A stretch of DNA of 64,000 bases. It comes from Aeromonas popoffii. Lineage in GTDB: Bacteria; Pseudomonadota; Gammaproteobacteria; Enterobacterales; Aeromonadaceae. This document shows, in pieces, positions 7,988-17,767 of the stretch. The translations under genes were made by a program, and so were the position numbers. The notes beneath the pieces are model-generated. The model searched no databases. It worked only from the letters and a program-made list of their open reading frames with translations, and was not told the DNA's origin. How positions within the stretch are numbered: the stretch's first letter is position 1; the number at the start of each line of letters is the position of its first letter. The stretch covers positions 1 through 64,000 of the forward strand of contig NZ_CDBI01000079.1 of assembly GCF_000820025.1 (NCBI RefSeq), written 5' to 3'.

Positions 7988-9364
7988 TTTATCCGATTCC
8001 GGTGGCAACGGCTTTCCTCGTTTGGCAACCATGATGATCAAGATCAACACAGGGATGCCAAGCAGGCTGGTACCGATAAAGAAGGTACTGTAGCCAAACT
8101 GTTCGACGAAATGTCCAGAAAACCCGGCCAGCAGCTTGGGCATCAGCAGCATGACAGAGCTGAACAGGGCGTACTGGGTGGCGGAAAACGCCACGTTGGT
8201 CAGGCTCGACAGATAGGTCACGAAGGCGGCTGTTGCTATGCCGGCGCTCAGGTTGTCGACTGAAATGATCAGGGTCAGCAGCTCGAGGTTGTGACCCACT
8301 TCATTGAGCAGGGCGAACAGCAGGTTGGTGCTGGCGGTGAGCAGGGCGCCGAGAAACAGGATTCGCAGGGTGCCAAAGCGCATCACCAGCACTCCCCCCA
8401 GGGCGGCCCCCACCAACGTCATGATGACGCCATACACCTTGGTGATGGTGGCCACTTCCGTCTTGCTGAACTGCATGTCCACGTAAAAGCTGTTGGACAT
8501 CACCCCCATTACCACATCCGAGATGCGATAACAGGCGATGAGCCCCAGGATCAGCATGGCCGAGCCGCCGTAACGGCGGAAAAAATCGGCAAACGGACAC
8601 CAGATGGCCTCGTAGATCCAGGCGCCGGCGCCGGCCAGCGAGGTGGGCCAACCACGGGAGAGCAGCAGCGCCTTACGCGCCGCTTGCTGCTCGTTCTGAC
8701 CAGCGAGATCGATATCCGGTTCGTGGCAGATCAAGGTGGTGATGACACCGAGTGACATAAGAGCCGCCATCAGCAAATAGGTGAGTCGCCAGCCGTTGTA
8801 GTCATAGCCGCTGTTGCTGCCGAACCAGGCGGCCAGCGCCAGCGCCCCTGCGCCGGCCATGATCATTGCCAGCCGGTAACCCGTCATGTAGGAGGCCGCC
8901 ATGGCCGCCTGCAACCGCTCCGGCGCAGACTCGATGCGATAGGCATCGATGACGATATCCTGCGTCGCGGAGGAAAACGCCACCAGCAGGGCAAACAGGG
9001 CGAGTTGGGTGAGCTGGGTCTTGGGATCGCAATAGGCCATGCCTACCAGAGAGAGGGCAATCACTACCTGGGAGAGCAGCATCCAGCTGCGGCGCCGTCC
9101 CAGCCAGCGGGCGAGCAGTGGCAGCTGCAGCCGGTCAACCAGCGGCGACCACAGCCACTTGAGGCCATAGGCCAGCGCTACCCAGCTCATGTAGCCGATG
9201 TCGGTCAGGCTGACATCGGCCTCGCGCAACCAGAACGAGAGGGTGCCAAAGACCAGCAGCAGAGGCAGGCCGGACGAGAAGCCCATGGCAAACAGTATGA
9301 GGACCCGAGTCTCGAGGTAGACGGCGAGCGAATCTCGCCAGCTCGGTGTACGGACAGTGTTCAA
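7985..9364 (-). CDS. ampG: AmpG muropeptide permease (MFS)
   Basis: Inner-membrane transporter that imports GlcNAc-anhydroMurNAc muropeptides for cell-wall recycling; in Aeromonas-type bacteria its cargo feeds beta-lactamase induction. About 459 residues with roughly 12-14 membrane segments, opening with SLAVYLETRVLILFAMGFSSGLPLLLVFGTL, the AmpG signature. The start is taken as TTG at 9364 because AGAGGAG lies nine bases upstream; the in-frame start at 9427 lacks a ribosome site. It shares a strand with the 109-residue unknown, ppiA-like, yajG and rlmG genes, echoing the yajG-ampG pairing of E. coli. Confidence 0.9.
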   Translation of the reverse strand: MNTVRTPSWRDSLAVYLETRVLILFAMGFSSGLPLLLVFGTLSFWLREADVSLTDIGYMSWVALAYGLKWLWSPLVDRLQLPLLARWLGRRRSWMLLSQVVIALSLVGMAYCDPKTQLTQLALFALLVAFSSATQDIVIDAYRIESAPERLQAAMAASYMTGYRLAMIMAGAGALALAAWFGSNSGYDYNGWRLTYLLMAALMSLGVITTLICHEPDIDLAGQNEQQAARKALLLSRGWPTSLAGAGAWIYEAIWCPFADFFRRYGGSAMLILGLIACYRISDVVMGVMSNSFYVDMQFSKTEVATITKVYGVIMTLVGAALGGVLVMRFGTLRILFLGALLTASTNLLFALLNEVGHNLELLTLIISVDNLSAGIATAAFVTYLSSLTNVAFSATQYALFSSVMLLMPKLLAGFSGHFVEQFGYSTFFIGTSLLGIPVLILIIMVAKRGKPLPPESDK

Positions 9365-9449
9365 ATACCTGACTCCTCTGGGAAAATTGCGCCATTTTGT
9401 CAGGTTCGGGGGGGATAGCCAAGGCAAGCCGAGCGTGGTGGGTCTCGAT

Positions 9450-9779
9450 TCAGGGGCGTGAACCCATGCAGTGGTGCGGGCAGGGACCCTCGGTGGTCAG
9501 ATAGTTGGCACACGCCATCAGCTGCAGGCGCAGCCAGACGTCGGCGATGATCTGTTGCTCATCCCACTGATGCAGGCTGTGCAGCAGGTACCAGAACACC
9601 CCTTCCTGGTCGGTGGCCGGTTGTTTGTCTGCCGGGATATGGGGCAAGTCTTGCCAGTGAGAGAGGAGCTGCCAGCTCAGATCTTCCAACTGCTGATAGG
9701 GGATTTCTCGTGCCAGAAAATGACGAACCGCCTGGGCCAGCGAGACTGTGTGTTGGGCTAGGTAGTCGTTGCAGGTCAC
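9450..9779 (-). CDS. Small conserved-looking protein of unknown function
   Basis: 109 residues from a GTG at 9779 preceded by AAGGAGG at good spacing, which supports a real gene. No signal peptide or membrane segment. The sequence is helical-looking (LAQAVRHFLAREIPYQQLEDLSWQLLSHWQ) and ends with a Cys/His cluster (CANYLTTEGPCPHHC) that could hold a metal. It sits between ppiA (116 bases upstream) and ampG (85 bases downstream) on the same strand. I do not recognise the family. Confidence 0.65.
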   Translation of the reverse strand: MTCNDYLAQHTVSLAQAVRHFLAREIPYQQLEDLSWQLLSHWQDLPHIPADKQPATDQEGVFWYLLHSLHQWDEQQIIADVWLRLQLMACANYLTTEGPCPHHCMGSRP

Positions 9780-9895
9780 CGGAACCTCCTTCTCCTCATG
9801 CGGGCCATACCCCGGGGAAATGGGGTAAGGTCAGAGTATAGAAAGGGACGCCGGTGACCCGGGCAAAGACGCGGCGGAATGTGATCCGGCCCGCG

Positions 9896-10447
9896 TTATT
9901 TCTCCGCCAGCAACACCACCTTCTTCAGGATAATGGGGCTGGTGGGCACGTCGTTGGCGCGCAGAATGGAGCTGTAACCCGTCTGCACCTGGGCCAGTTT
10001 GTCCAGCACCTCCATGCCCTGCACCACTTGGCCGAATACGGTATAACCGGCGCCAGCACTGGCGTTGAGGTTGTTGTTGTCGGTCAGGTTGAAGTAGAAC
10101 TGGCGGGTGGCGCTGTCCACGGCCTGGGTGCGGGCCATGGCGATGCTACCACGCTTGTTGGGCAGGCCGCCCTTGGACTCGTTGACCACGGGGTCAAAGG
10201 TCGGCAGTTGCTGGAACTGCTGGTTATAGCCGCCCCCTTGCACCACGAAGTCCTGGATCACCCGGTGGAACAGGCTGCCGTCATAGCTGCCGTCCGCCAC
10301 GTAGCGCAGGAAGTTTTTCACCGTCTGCGGCGCCTGCTTGGAGGCCAGCTCCACCACTATGTTGCCGTGATTGGTCTCCATCCTGACCTTGGGGCCAGCG
10401 CAGGCCAGCGGGGTGATCAGCATGACCAGTAACCAGAGTTTTTTCAT
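9896..10447 (-). CDS. ppiA: Periplasmic cyclophilin-type peptidyl-prolyl isomerase (PpiA-like)
   Basis: 183 residues with an N-terminal signal peptide (MKKLWLLVMLITPLACA). The cyclophilin core follows: METNHGNIVVELASKQAPQTVKNFLRYV, then FHRVIQDFVVQGGG with the catalytic Arg, then the GSIAMART segment. It catalyses cis-trans isomerisation of prolyl bonds during folding in the periplasm. A Cys near the signal cleavage region (LACAG) could alternatively make it a lipoprotein. It begins 14 bases after yajG, so the two are probably cotranscribed. Confidence 0.85.
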   Translation of the reverse strand: MKKLWLLVMLITPLACAGPKVRMETNHGNIVVELASKQAPQTVKNFLRYVADGSYDGSLFHRVIQDFVVQGGGYNQQFQQLPTFDPVVNESKGGLPNKRGSIAMARTQAVDSATRQFYFNLTDNNNLNASAGAGYTVFGQVVQGMEVLDKLAQVQTGYSSILRANDVPTSPIILKKVVLLAEK

Positions 10448-10461
10448 TTAACTATCCTCGC

Positions 10462-11037
10462 TCAGTTCGGTTGACCCTTGAGATAACCACGCAGGGCATT
10501 GTCCGCCATGATCTGTTGCAGCAAGCTGCCCAGCTGCTGGTTCAGGATGGATTCCAGCTCGGCCATGGTCGGTTCACCCGGACCTTCCTTGCTGGAGGAC
10601 ATGTTGAACTGCTTGGTCAGCTTGCTGCCCTGGAAGTCCGCAATCACCTGCAGGCTGACGCGGGACTTGGTGACATAAGTGAAGGTCTTCTCTTCCACCG
10701 TGACAACGGAGCTGGAGATGGCCAGGGTCAGATTGGTGGTACCGCTATTGCCAACGATCAGTCCCTGGCTGCGCAGACCTTCCGCCAGTTTCTCGGCCAG
10801 CAGGTTGTTGAGCGGCTGTTCGCTGTTGACCAGCACGACGGCCTTATCTTTCTTCTTGATGGAGAAGACGTAGGCAGCTTCACGCTTGTCGACTCCTTCC
10901 AGGGTGATGCGGTTGCCTGAGTAGTACTGCTGATTGGAAGGGACCACCTGCGGGTTGAGCAGCGCGGTTTCCGGCCAGTGAGTCGCGCAACCACCCAGCA
11001 TCAGGGCGGCCAGCAGCAAGAGTGACTTTTTCATCAT
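10462..11037 (-). CDS. yajG: YajG family lipoprotein
   Basis: 191 residues. Lipoprotein signal peptide ends LMLGGCATHW, with the lipobox Cys at about residue 17. The rest matches the YajG family, whose biochemical role is not established. Gene order bolA-(rlmG)-yajG-(ppiA, unknown)-ampG keeps the E. coli bolA-yajG-ampG series with extra genes in between. rlmG ends 27 bases upstream on the same strand. Confidence 0.8.
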   Translation of the reverse strand: MMKKSLLLLAALMLGGCATHWPETALLNPQVVPSNQQYYSGNRITLEGVDKREAAYVFSIKKKDKAVVLVNSEQPLNNLLAEKLAEGLRSQGLIVGNSGTTNLTLAISSSVVTVEEKTFTYVTKSRVSLQVIADFQGSKLTKQFNMSSSKEGPGEPTMAELESILNQQLGSLLQQIMADNALRGYLKGQPN

Positions 11038-11064
11038 GGTTTCCTTTAAAGCGTTTGATGGCAG

Positions 11065-12225
11065 TTAACGTTTGATGGCTTTCAAAATAACGAATTTGCT
11101 GTTCGACGCAACGACCTGTGCGTTGGCAAACAGGCGCTTGAGTTTGTTGTGATAATCCAGATGACGGTTGCCTACTATCCAGAGTTCCCCCCCCTGGGGC
11201 AATACCCGGTGGGCATCGCTGAACATCTGCCAGGCGATATGATCGGTGATCGCCTGCAACTGATGGAAGGGCGGGTTGCAGAGGATCCGATCCGCCGAGC
11301 CCACCTCCACACCATCGAGACAGTTATTGACCATGAAGCGGGCGCGGGGCAGGGCATCCGGCAGATTGTGTTCGACGTTGAGCCGCGCCGAAGCGACCGC
11401 CATATGGGATTCGTCGATAAAGGTCACCTCCACTTCGGCATCCCGCGCCAGCAGCGCCAGCCCCAGCACGCCGTTGCCGCAACCCAGATCGATCACCTTG
11501 CGTGCACTGTGCACAGGCAAATTGTCCAGCATGAAACGGGCACCAATATCCAGGCTGGTACGCGAAAACACATTGGCGTGGTTGTGGATGAGCATGTCGG
11601 TGCCCTCCAGTGGCCAGACGGTCGGGAAGGGATTGTTCAGGGTGGTGGCCGATGTGCCATCGACGGTGCAATGAATGAGGCGTGCCTTCTTCCAGGCCAG
11701 CGACGTGCGGGTTTGTCCCAGGTATTTTTCAAACAGCGCCAGGGTCGAACTGTGAATGTCCTTGGCCTTGCCGGCGGCGAGGATGCGGGTGGCCGGGGTC
11801 GCCACCTGACGCAGGGCCAGCAGTTGCTGCTCCAGCAGCGCCTGATATTTGGAGACCTTGATCACCACCAGTGCCGGGGCTGGCGGCAGAGGGGCCAGCG
11901 TATCCTGCAGCGTGATGGCATTGGGATCCAGCTGGTTTTCCGCGAGGTTGGCCAGGGTGGCCCGCTCGCTGATGTAGGAGTCGCTCACACAGACAGGAGT
12001 ATGGTCGTGCAGGTAGGCTGTCAGGGCACCGAAGCCGTCATTCATAATGATGACGGGGCCCGCTTGCGCGAGCGGTGCTTCTGCCAGGGTATTGATCAGA
12101 TACTCGTCTGCCGCATCCCAGGCCTGCAACGGATCCTGGCTCTGGCGTGGATAGCGATACAGGGTCAGACGACAATGAGCCGTTTCGAGAAGGGTTTGCA
12201 TAAGCGAAGCGTCCAGATGATTCAT
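11065..12225 (-). CDS. rlmG: 23S rRNA (guanine-N2)-methyltransferase RlmG
   Basis: Methylates G1835 of 23S rRNA with S-adenosylmethionine. 386 residues from the ATG at 12225 (MNHLDASL...). The inactive N-terminal half carries the family segment LQAWDAADEYL. The C-terminal catalytic half has the SAM motif VIDLGCGNGVLGLALLA (about 243-260) and the N6/N2-methylase motif NPPFH (about 325). RlmG is told from its paralogue RsmC by the N-terminal LQAWDAADEYL-type segment and the later ALEKYLG/LAWKKARLI region. An in-frame ATG at 12249 is less likely. Confidence 0.88.
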   Translation of the reverse strand: MNHLDASLMQTLLETAHCRLTLYRYPRQSQDPLQAWDAADEYLINTLAEAPLAQAGPVIIMNDGFGALTAYLHDHTPVCVSDSYISERATLANLAENQLDPNAITLQDTLAPLPPAPALVVIKVSKYQALLEQQLLALRQVATPATRILAAGKAKDIHSSTLALFEKYLGQTRTSLAWKKARLIHCTVDGTSATTLNNPFPTVWPLEGTDMLIHNHANVFSRTSLDIGARFMLDNLPVHSARKVIDLGCGNGVLGLALLARDAEVEVTFIDESHMAVASARLNVEHNLPDALPRARFMVNNCLDGVEVGSADRILCNPPFHQLQAITDHIAWQMFSDAHRVLPQGGELWIVGNRHLDYHNKLKRLFANAQVVASNSKFVILKAIKR

Positions 12226-12407
12226 AAAACAGGCGCCAGCGGGGCGCAAAGTGGCGCTATTCTAGCGGGGGCGGAGAATTTCACCAGTCCGGCGGCACAG
12301 GGCGAGAGGCAAAACCGAGCCCATTTTCCCGTGGCGGACGATTTCGTCATACCACCAACCCTGGCTACAATGGCCGGACATCCATTTTGGGAGTTTTGCT
12401 CGTGACC

Positions 12408-12716
12408 ATGCAACAACAGATCGAGGCCAAGTTGGCCGCTGCTTTGTCCCCCAGCCACCTGCAGGTGATCAACGAAAGCTACATGCACAGGGTCGCGCCG
12501 GGATCAGAGAGCCATTTCAAGGTAGTGGTGGTGAGCCAGGCTTTTGAGGGTCAACGATTGTTGGCACGCCATCGCCAGGTCAATGGCGTGCTGGCCGACG
12601 AGCTGGCGGGTGCCATTCATGCACTGGCGTTGCATACCTATACGGAGCAGGAGTGGCGGCAACGGGAACAGGCACCGACGACCCCGAGTTGCGTCAGCAA
12701 GAGTGGTCTGGCCTAA
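12408..12716 (+). CDS. bolA: BolA family protein
   Basis: 102 residues from ATG at 12408 ([43 protein letters not shown]). A GTG two codons upstream (12402) is also possible. The class II KH-like BolA fold is evident, with the conserved ESYMH and [14 protein letters not shown]...LLARHR segments; the His residues are the usual iron-sulfur ligands with a monothiol glutaredoxin. BolA is a stress and stationary-phase factor in iron-sulfur handling and transcription. Divergent from rlmG. Confidence 0.9.
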   Translation: MQQQIEAKLAAALSPSHLQVINESYMHRVAPGSESHFKVVVVSQAFEGQRLLARHRQVNGVLADELAGAIHALALHTYTEQEWRQREQAPTTPSCVSKSGLA

Positions 12717-13155
12717 GGCTATTGACGAATTGATTACCCAATCCTCGATTAATTAACAATTGCTAAACGTTTTTTGCGGCGTCGCTAGCCCCTGCTTGTG
12801 ACGTCGCTCTCCTGCCCAGACATTCAAATTTCTAGTCGATTTTTGAACATAAACGCTATTACCTACTTTGGGGTAATAATGGCCAGTGCGAGGCAAACCC
12901 TGAGGTTTAGTGAATAAATCGGCATGATTAAATTTCGATGATTTTGTGATAGAGCGGGGATTTTCCCCATTTTGCATGGCAGTAAACTGGCCATAAGTGC
13001 TAAACTCAACTGCTTTTGAATGACCCTGTATGTTGCTGATTTGTTTGTTTCTTCGACATTATTTTGCAACATAAACGGGCTCATTCAACAACTCGTCGTG
13101 ATGTATTTCTCGGCGCTAATCAACCTGTCTTCCCTTAACGGTAGTGCAAGTGAGT
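12717..13155 (+). other. Non-coding stretch upstream of the nqr operon
   Basis: About 440 bases, AT-richer than its surroundings. Short open frames here (for example 12753-12977 and 12863-13084 on the minus strand) have no ribosome sites or recognisable content. It should hold the nqr promoter, but I could not settle on a convincing -35/-10 pair. No hairpin with a T run was found after bolA. Confidence 0.5.
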
Positions 13156-14499
13156 ATGATTACAATTAAAAGAGGACTGGACATCCCCGTGCTGGGTGCT
13201 CCGGAGCAAGTAATCTACGATGGCCCGGCCATCACCCGTGTTGCTACACTCGGCGAAGAGTTCGTGGGGATGCGACCTACTATGTTCATCAAAGTAGGTG
13301 ATCGCGTCATTAAAGGTCAGGAGCTCTTCGAAGATAAGAAGAATCCCGGCGTTAAATTCACGGCCCCTGCCACCGGTGTGGTTTCAGAGATCAACCGGGG
13401 TGCCAAGCGCATTCTGCAATCCGTTGTCATCGAACTCGATGGGTCCGACGAGCAGGTGACCTTTGAGCATTTTGCGTCCGCCGAGCTGGCACAGCTCGCG
13501 CGCAGCAAGGTGCAAGAGATCCTGGTCGCATCAGGCCAATGGACTGCGTTGCGTACCCGCCCGTTCAGCAAGGTGCCGGCCGTGGAGTCTTCTCCCCGCG
13601 CCATCTTCGTCACCGCGATGGACACCAACCCGCTGGCCGCCAGTAGCGACCTCATCATCAAGGAACAGTCTCAGGCTTTCCTCGATGGTTTGGCGGTATT
13701 GACTCGCCTGACTGATGGCGCTGTCTACGTCTGCAAGGGCGAGGCCAGTCTGCCGCACGCTTCCCTGGCGCAAGTCAAAGAGGAAGTGTTCGTCGGCCCA
13801 CACCCTGCCGGTCTGCCTGGTACCCATATCCACTTCCTGGATCCGGTCAGCGCCAAGAAGGTGCAGTGGTACATCAACTATCAGGATGTCATCGCTTACG
13901 GCAAGCTGTTCACCACAGGCCAGATCTTTACCGACAAGGTGATCTCTTTGGCCGGTCCGAACGTGGTCAAGCCACGCCTGCTGCGCACTCGCATGGGCGC
14001 CTGCATCAGCCAGCTGACCAACAACGAGCTGCGTGCGGATGAAAACCGCGTCATCTCCGGTTCCCTGCTCAGTGGTGCCAAGGCCGAAGGTGTGCATGAC
14101 TACCTGGGTCGCTACCACAACCAGGTGAGCGTGCTGGGCGAAGGGCGTGAGAAAGAGTTCCTGGGTTGGGTCAATCCCAGCGCCAGCAAGTTCTCCATCA
14201 CCCGCACCACCCTCTCTCATCTGATGAAGGGCAAACTCATCAACTTCACTACCACCACTAACGGTAGTGATCGCTCCATGGTGCCTATCGGCAACTATGA
14301 GCGTGTGATGCCGCTCGACATCCTGCCGACCCTGCTGCTGCGGGATCTGATCTCCGGTGACATCGATGGCGCTCAAGCGCTCGGTTGTCTGGAGCTGGAT
14401 GAGGAAGATTTGGCGCTCTGTACCTTTGTCTGCCCCGGCAAGACAGAGTACGGCCCAGTCTTGCGTGAGTGCCTGACCAAGATAGAACTGGAAGGTTAA
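13156..14499 (+). CDS. nqrA: Na+-translocating NADH:quinone reductase subunit A
   Basis: 447 residues from ATG at 13156, giving the family's standard [16 protein letters not shown] start (a GTG four codons upstream is ignored). NqrA is the peripheral cytoplasmic subunit implicated in quinone binding. First gene of a tight operon: three bases separate it from nqrB. The complex oxidises NADH, reduces ubiquinone and pumps Na+ out, supplying sodium-motive force for transport and motility. All six structural genes are intact and in the standard order. Confidence 0.97.
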   Translation: MITIKRGLDIPVLGAPEQVIYDGPAITRVATLGEEFVGMRPTMFIKVGDRVIKGQELFEDKKNPGVKFTAPATGVVSEINRGAKRILQSVVIELDGSDEQVTFEHFASAELAQLARSKVQEILVASGQWTALRTRPFSKVPAVESSPRAIFVTAMDTNPLAASSDLIIKEQSQAFLDGLAVLTRLTDGAVYVCKGEASLPHASLAQVKEEVFVGPHPAGLPGTHIHFLDPVSAKKVQWYINYQDVIAYGKLFTTGQIFTDKVISLAGPNVVKPRLLRTRMGACISQLTNNELRADENRVISGSLLSGAKAEGVHDYLGRYHNQVSVLGEGREKEFLGWVNPSASKFSITRTTLSHLMKGKLINFTTTTNGSDRSMVPIGNYERVMPLDILPTLLLRDLISGDIDGAQALGCLELDEEDLALCTFVCPGKTEYGPVLRECLTKIELEG

Positions 14500-14502
14500 G
14501 CG

Positions 14503-15732
14503 ATGAGTTTCAAGCAACTTCTTGAAAATATGGAACATCACTTCGAGCCGGGTGGAAAGTACGCCAAGTACTACGCCCTGTTCGAGGCGGCGTACACCCT
14601 GTTTTATACCCCCGGGTCCGTGACCCGCAATGCTGCCCACGTTCGTGATGCGATCGATCTGAAACGCATGATGATCATGGTGTGGCTGGCCGTGTTCCCG
14701 GCCATGTTCTGGGGCATGTTCAACGTCGGCAATCAGGCGATTGCTGCCATTGCCCATATGGGTACGGCAACCGGTGCCGACACCTGGCAATATGCACTGG
14801 CACAACTGCTGGGAGCCTCGCTGGATCCTGCGGTCGCCGGTATCGGCAGCAAGATGCTGATCGGCGCCACTCACTTCCTGCCCATCTACCTGACCGTGTT
14901 CCTGGTTGGCGGTTTCTGGGAAGTGCTGTTCGCCATGGTGCGCAAGCACGAGATCAACGAAGGCTTCTTCGTGACCTCGATCCTGTTTGCTCTGATAGTG
15001 CCTCCCCAGCTGCCCCTGTGGCAAGCCGCGCTGGGCATCACCTTCGGTGTGGTGCTGGCCAAGGAAGTGTTCGGTGGTACCGGCAAAAACTTCCTGAACC
15101 CGGCCCTGGCAGGTCGTGCGTTCCTGTTCTTCGCCTACCCGGGCCAGATCTCCGGTGATGCTGTCTGGGTTGCCGTTGATGGCTACTCGGGCGCAACCGC
15201 GCTGAGCCAGTGGGCCCAGGGCGGCCAGATGGCGCTGATCAACGGTGCCACCGGTCAGGCCATCAGCTGGATGGATGCCTTCCTCGGTAATATGCCTGGT
15301 TCCATAGGTGAAGTCTCCACCCTGATGATCCTCATCGGTGCTGCCATGATCGTCTACATGCGGATCGCCTCCTGGCGCATCATCGCAGGTGTGATGATCG
15401 GCATGGTCGCTACTTCCCTGCTGTTCAACGTCATTGATTCCGATACCAACCCCATGTTCAACATGCCCTGGCATTGGCATCTGGTGCTGGGTGGCTTCGC
15501 TTTTGGTATGGCCTTCATGGCGACCGATCCGGTTTCCGCCGCCTTTACCAACAAGGGCAAGTGGTGGTACGGCGCGTTGATTGGCGTCATGGTTGTGCTG
15601 ATCCGTGTCGTGAACCCTGCGTTCCCGGAAGGCATGATGTTGGCCATTCTGTTTGCCAACCTGTTTGCCCCCCTGTTTGACCATTTCGTGGCTCAGGCGA
15701 ACATCAAGCGGAGGATCGCTCGTGGCGTTTAA
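14503..15732 (+). CDS. nqrB: Na+-NQR subunit B
   Basis: 409 residues, about ten membrane segments, part of the sodium channel. It carries the covalent-FMN motif SGAT ([10 protein letters not shown]) with the acceptor threonine at residue 232, close to Thr236 of Vibrio cholerae NqrB. ApbE, encoded at the operon end, would attach this FMN. Its last bases overlap the start of nqrC by 11 bases, suggesting coupled translation. Confidence 0.97.
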   Translation: MSFKQLLENMEHHFEPGGKYAKYYALFEAAYTLFYTPGSVTRNAAHVRDAIDLKRMMIMVWLAVFPAMFWGMFNVGNQAIAAIAHMGTATGADTWQYALAQLLGASLDPAVAGIGSKMLIGATHFLPIYLTVFLVGGFWEVLFAMVRKHEINEGFFVTSILFALIVPPQLPLWQAALGITFGVVLAKEVFGGTGKNFLNPALAGRAFLFFAYPGQISGDAVWVAVDGYSGATALSQWAQGGQMALINGATGQAISWMDAFLGNMPGSIGEVSTLMILIGAAMIVYMRIASWRIIAGVMIGMVATSLLFNVIDSDTNPMFNMPWHWHLVLGGFAFGMAFMATDPVSAAFTNKGKWWYGALIGVMVVLIRVVNPAFPEGMMLAILFANLFAPLFDHFVAQANIKRRIARGV

Positions 15733-16510
15733 GAAAGACTCTACTGTCGGCACCCTGACGGTTGTAACTGGTCTGTGTCTGGTCTGTTCCATCGTGGTCT
15801 CTGTGGCTGCGGTGGGTCTGCGTCCAGCTCAGCAGGTAAACAGGGCGTTGGACAGACAAAGCAACATCTTGTCCGTTGCCGGCATCGATATCAGCAATGT
15901 AGCCAGGCGTGACCTGGCCCAATTGTACGGTGAGAAGATTGAAGCGCGTCTGGTTGACCTGACCACGGGTGAATTTGTTGACGGCGATGCCGACAACTTC
16001 GACATCAGGCGGGCAGCGAAAGACCCGGCTACGAGTATTCGTCTGGCGCCAGCCGACGACAGGGCTGGCTTGCGTCAGATCTCCAGAGTGATGCCGGTGT
16101 TCTTTGCCAAGGATGCAGAAGGCCAAGTCGACAGCATCATACTGCCCATCTCCGGCCAGGGTCTGTGGTCTACCATGCATGCTTTCGTCGCCGTGGCTGC
16201 TGATGGCGAGACCATCCAAGGCATCACCTACTATGACCACGGGGAAACCCCGGGGTTGGGTGGCGAGATTGGAAATCCGGTCTGGCAAGCGCTGTTCAAG
16301 GGCAAGAGGTTGTTCGATCAGGATGGCATGCCAGCCTTGCGAATCATCAAGGGCCAAGCCCCTGCAGGTTCAATGCATGAGATCGATGGCCTGTCAGGCG
16401 CGACTCTGACCGGCAACGGTGTACAGAACACGTTCGACTTCTGGATGGGACCCAAGGGCTTTGGTCCTTTCCTGGCCAAGGTTCGTGCAGGAGAAATCAA
16501 CAATGGCTGA
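15722..16510 (+). CDS. nqrC: Na+-NQR subunit C
   Basis: 262 residues from GTG at 15722, overlapping the nqrB end; the longer frame upstream is an nqrB shadow. One N-terminal membrane anchor (about residues 12-34), then a periplasmic FMN domain. The flavinylation motif LSGATLT places the acceptor at Thr228. Electrons pass through this FMN between the NqrF/NqrDE side and NqrB. Ends 8 bases inside nqrD. Confidence 0.96.
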   Translation: MAFKKDSTVGTLTVVTGLCLVCSIVVSVAAVGLRPAQQVNRALDRQSNILSVAGIDISNVARRDLAQLYGEKIEARLVDLTTGEFVDGDADNFDIRRAAKDPATSIRLAPADDRAGLRQISRVMPVFFAKDAEGQVDSIILPISGQGLWSTMHAFVAVAADGETIQGITYYDHGETPGLGGEIGNPVWQALFKGKRLFDQDGMPALRIIKGQAPAGSMHEIDGLSGATLTGNGVQNTFDFWMGPKGFGPFLAKVRAGEINNG

Positions 16511-17135
16511 CAAGAGCGAAATGAAGAAGTTGCTGTTGACGCCTGTGCTCGGCAACAACCCCATTGCACTGCAGGTGCTGGGTGTCTGTTCCGCGCTGGC
16601 CGTTACCAGCCAGATGCAGACTGCGTTTGTGATGACGCTGGCGGTGACCGCGGTAACCGCCTTCTCCAACCTGTTCATCTCCCTGATCCGCAACCAGATC
16701 CCGAACAGCGTGCGGATCATCGCCCAGATGGCGGTGATTGCCTCACTGGTTATCGTGGTTGACCAGGTGCTCAAGGCGTATGCCTACGACATCTCCAAGC
16801 AACTGTCGGTATTCGTGGGTCTCATCATCACCAACTGTATCGTCATGGGCCGCGCTGAAGCGTACGCCATGAAGAGTGCCCCGCTGCCCTCCTTCCTGGA
16901 TGGTATCGGCAACGGTATGGGCTATGGCGCCATTCTGTTGAGCGTCGCTACCGTGCGTGAACTGCTGGGCTCCGGCACCTGGTTCGGCATCGAGCTGCTG
17001 CCGCTGGTGAACAACGGTGGCTGGTACGTGCCCAACGGCCTGCTGCTGCTGCCGCCGAGTGCATTTTTCATCATCGGTCTGATCATCTGGGGCGTACGCA
17101 CCAAGGATCCCAAGCAGGTGGAGGCGAAGGATTAA
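16503..17135 (+). CDS. nqrD: Na+-NQR subunit D
   Basis: 210 residues from ATG at 16503, overlapping nqrC by 8 bases. Six membrane segments, homologous to RnfE and paired with NqrE in the membrane. The conserved [20 protein letters not shown] and [13 protein letters not shown] segments are present; the Cys in TNCIVMGR belongs to the pair of NqrD/NqrE membrane cysteines reported to hold an intramembrane iron centre. Confidence 0.96.
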   Translation: MADKSEMKKLLLTPVLGNNPIALQVLGVCSALAVTSQMQTAFVMTLAVTAVTAFSNLFISLIRNQIPNSVRIIAQMAVIASLVIVVDQVLKAYAYDISKQLSVFVGLIITNCIVMGRAEAYAMKSAPLPSFLDGIGNGMGYGAILLSVATVRELLGSGTWFGIELLPLVNNGGWYVPNGLLLLPPSAFFIIGLIIWGVRTKDPKQVEAKD

Positions 17136-17138
17136 GGT

Positions 17139-17735
17139 ATGGAACATTATCTGAGTCTGTTGATTCGTTCGATTTTCATCGAAAACCTGGCCCTCTCTTT
17201 CTTCCTGGGGATGTGTACCTTCCTGGCAGTCTCCAAGAAGGTCAAGACATCTATGGGTCTTGGTGTTGCTGTCATCGTGGTGCAAACCATCGCGGTGCCG
17301 GTCAACAACCTGATCTATAACTACGTCCTGAAGCCGGGGGCTATCTCCCCCGAGCTGGATCTGAGCTTCCTGAGCTTTATCACCTTTATCGGTGTTATTG
17401 CGGCATTGGTGCAGATCCTGGAGATGGTGCTGGACAAGTACTTCCCGGCCCTCTACAACGCGCTTGGCATCTTTTTGCCGCTCATCACTGTGAACTGTGC
17501 CATCTTCGGTGGCGTCTCTTTCATGGTGCAGCGTGACTACAACTTCATCGAGTCTGTGGTCTACGGTGTGGGTTCAGGGGCAGGCTGGATGCTGGCGATC
17601 GTTGCGCTGGCAGGTATCCGCGAGAAGATGAAGTACTCCGATGTTCCACACGGCCTGCGTGGTCTGGGCATTACCTTCATCACCACAGGCCTGATGGCGC
17701 TGGGCTTCATGTCCTTCTCTGGTATCTCCCTGTAA
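17139..17735 (+). CDS. nqrE: Na+-NQR subunit E
   Basis: 198 residues, six membrane segments, pseudo-symmetric partner of NqrD and homologous to RnfA. The conserved [11 protein letters not shown] and [13 protein letters not shown] cysteine segments are present. It starts three bases after nqrD. Confidence 0.96.
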   Translation: MEHYLSLLIRSIFIENLALSFFLGMCTFLAVSKKVKTSMGLGVAVIVVQTIAVPVNNLIYNYVLKPGAISPELDLSFLSFITFIGVIAALVQILEMVLDKYFPALYNALGIFLPLITVNCAIFGGVSFMVQRDYNFIESVVYGVGSGAGWMLAIVALAGIREKMKYSDVPHGLRGLGITFITTGLMALGFMSFSGISL

Positions 17736-17767
17736 TCGGCTTTCCTGCAATCAGAAAGGAACGATAG

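Noticed and set aside
11149-12405. 418-codon plus-strand frame antisense to rlmG
   Set aside because: rlmG on the other strand has clear SAM and NPPF motifs; the plus frame has no recognisable content.
13531-15792. 753-codon open frame on the minus strand, antisense to nqrA and nqrB
   Set aside because: The opposite strand encodes unmistakable NqrA and NqrB; the antisense frame is His/Gly/Gln-rich, without domains or a ribosome site, a GC-rich codon shadow.
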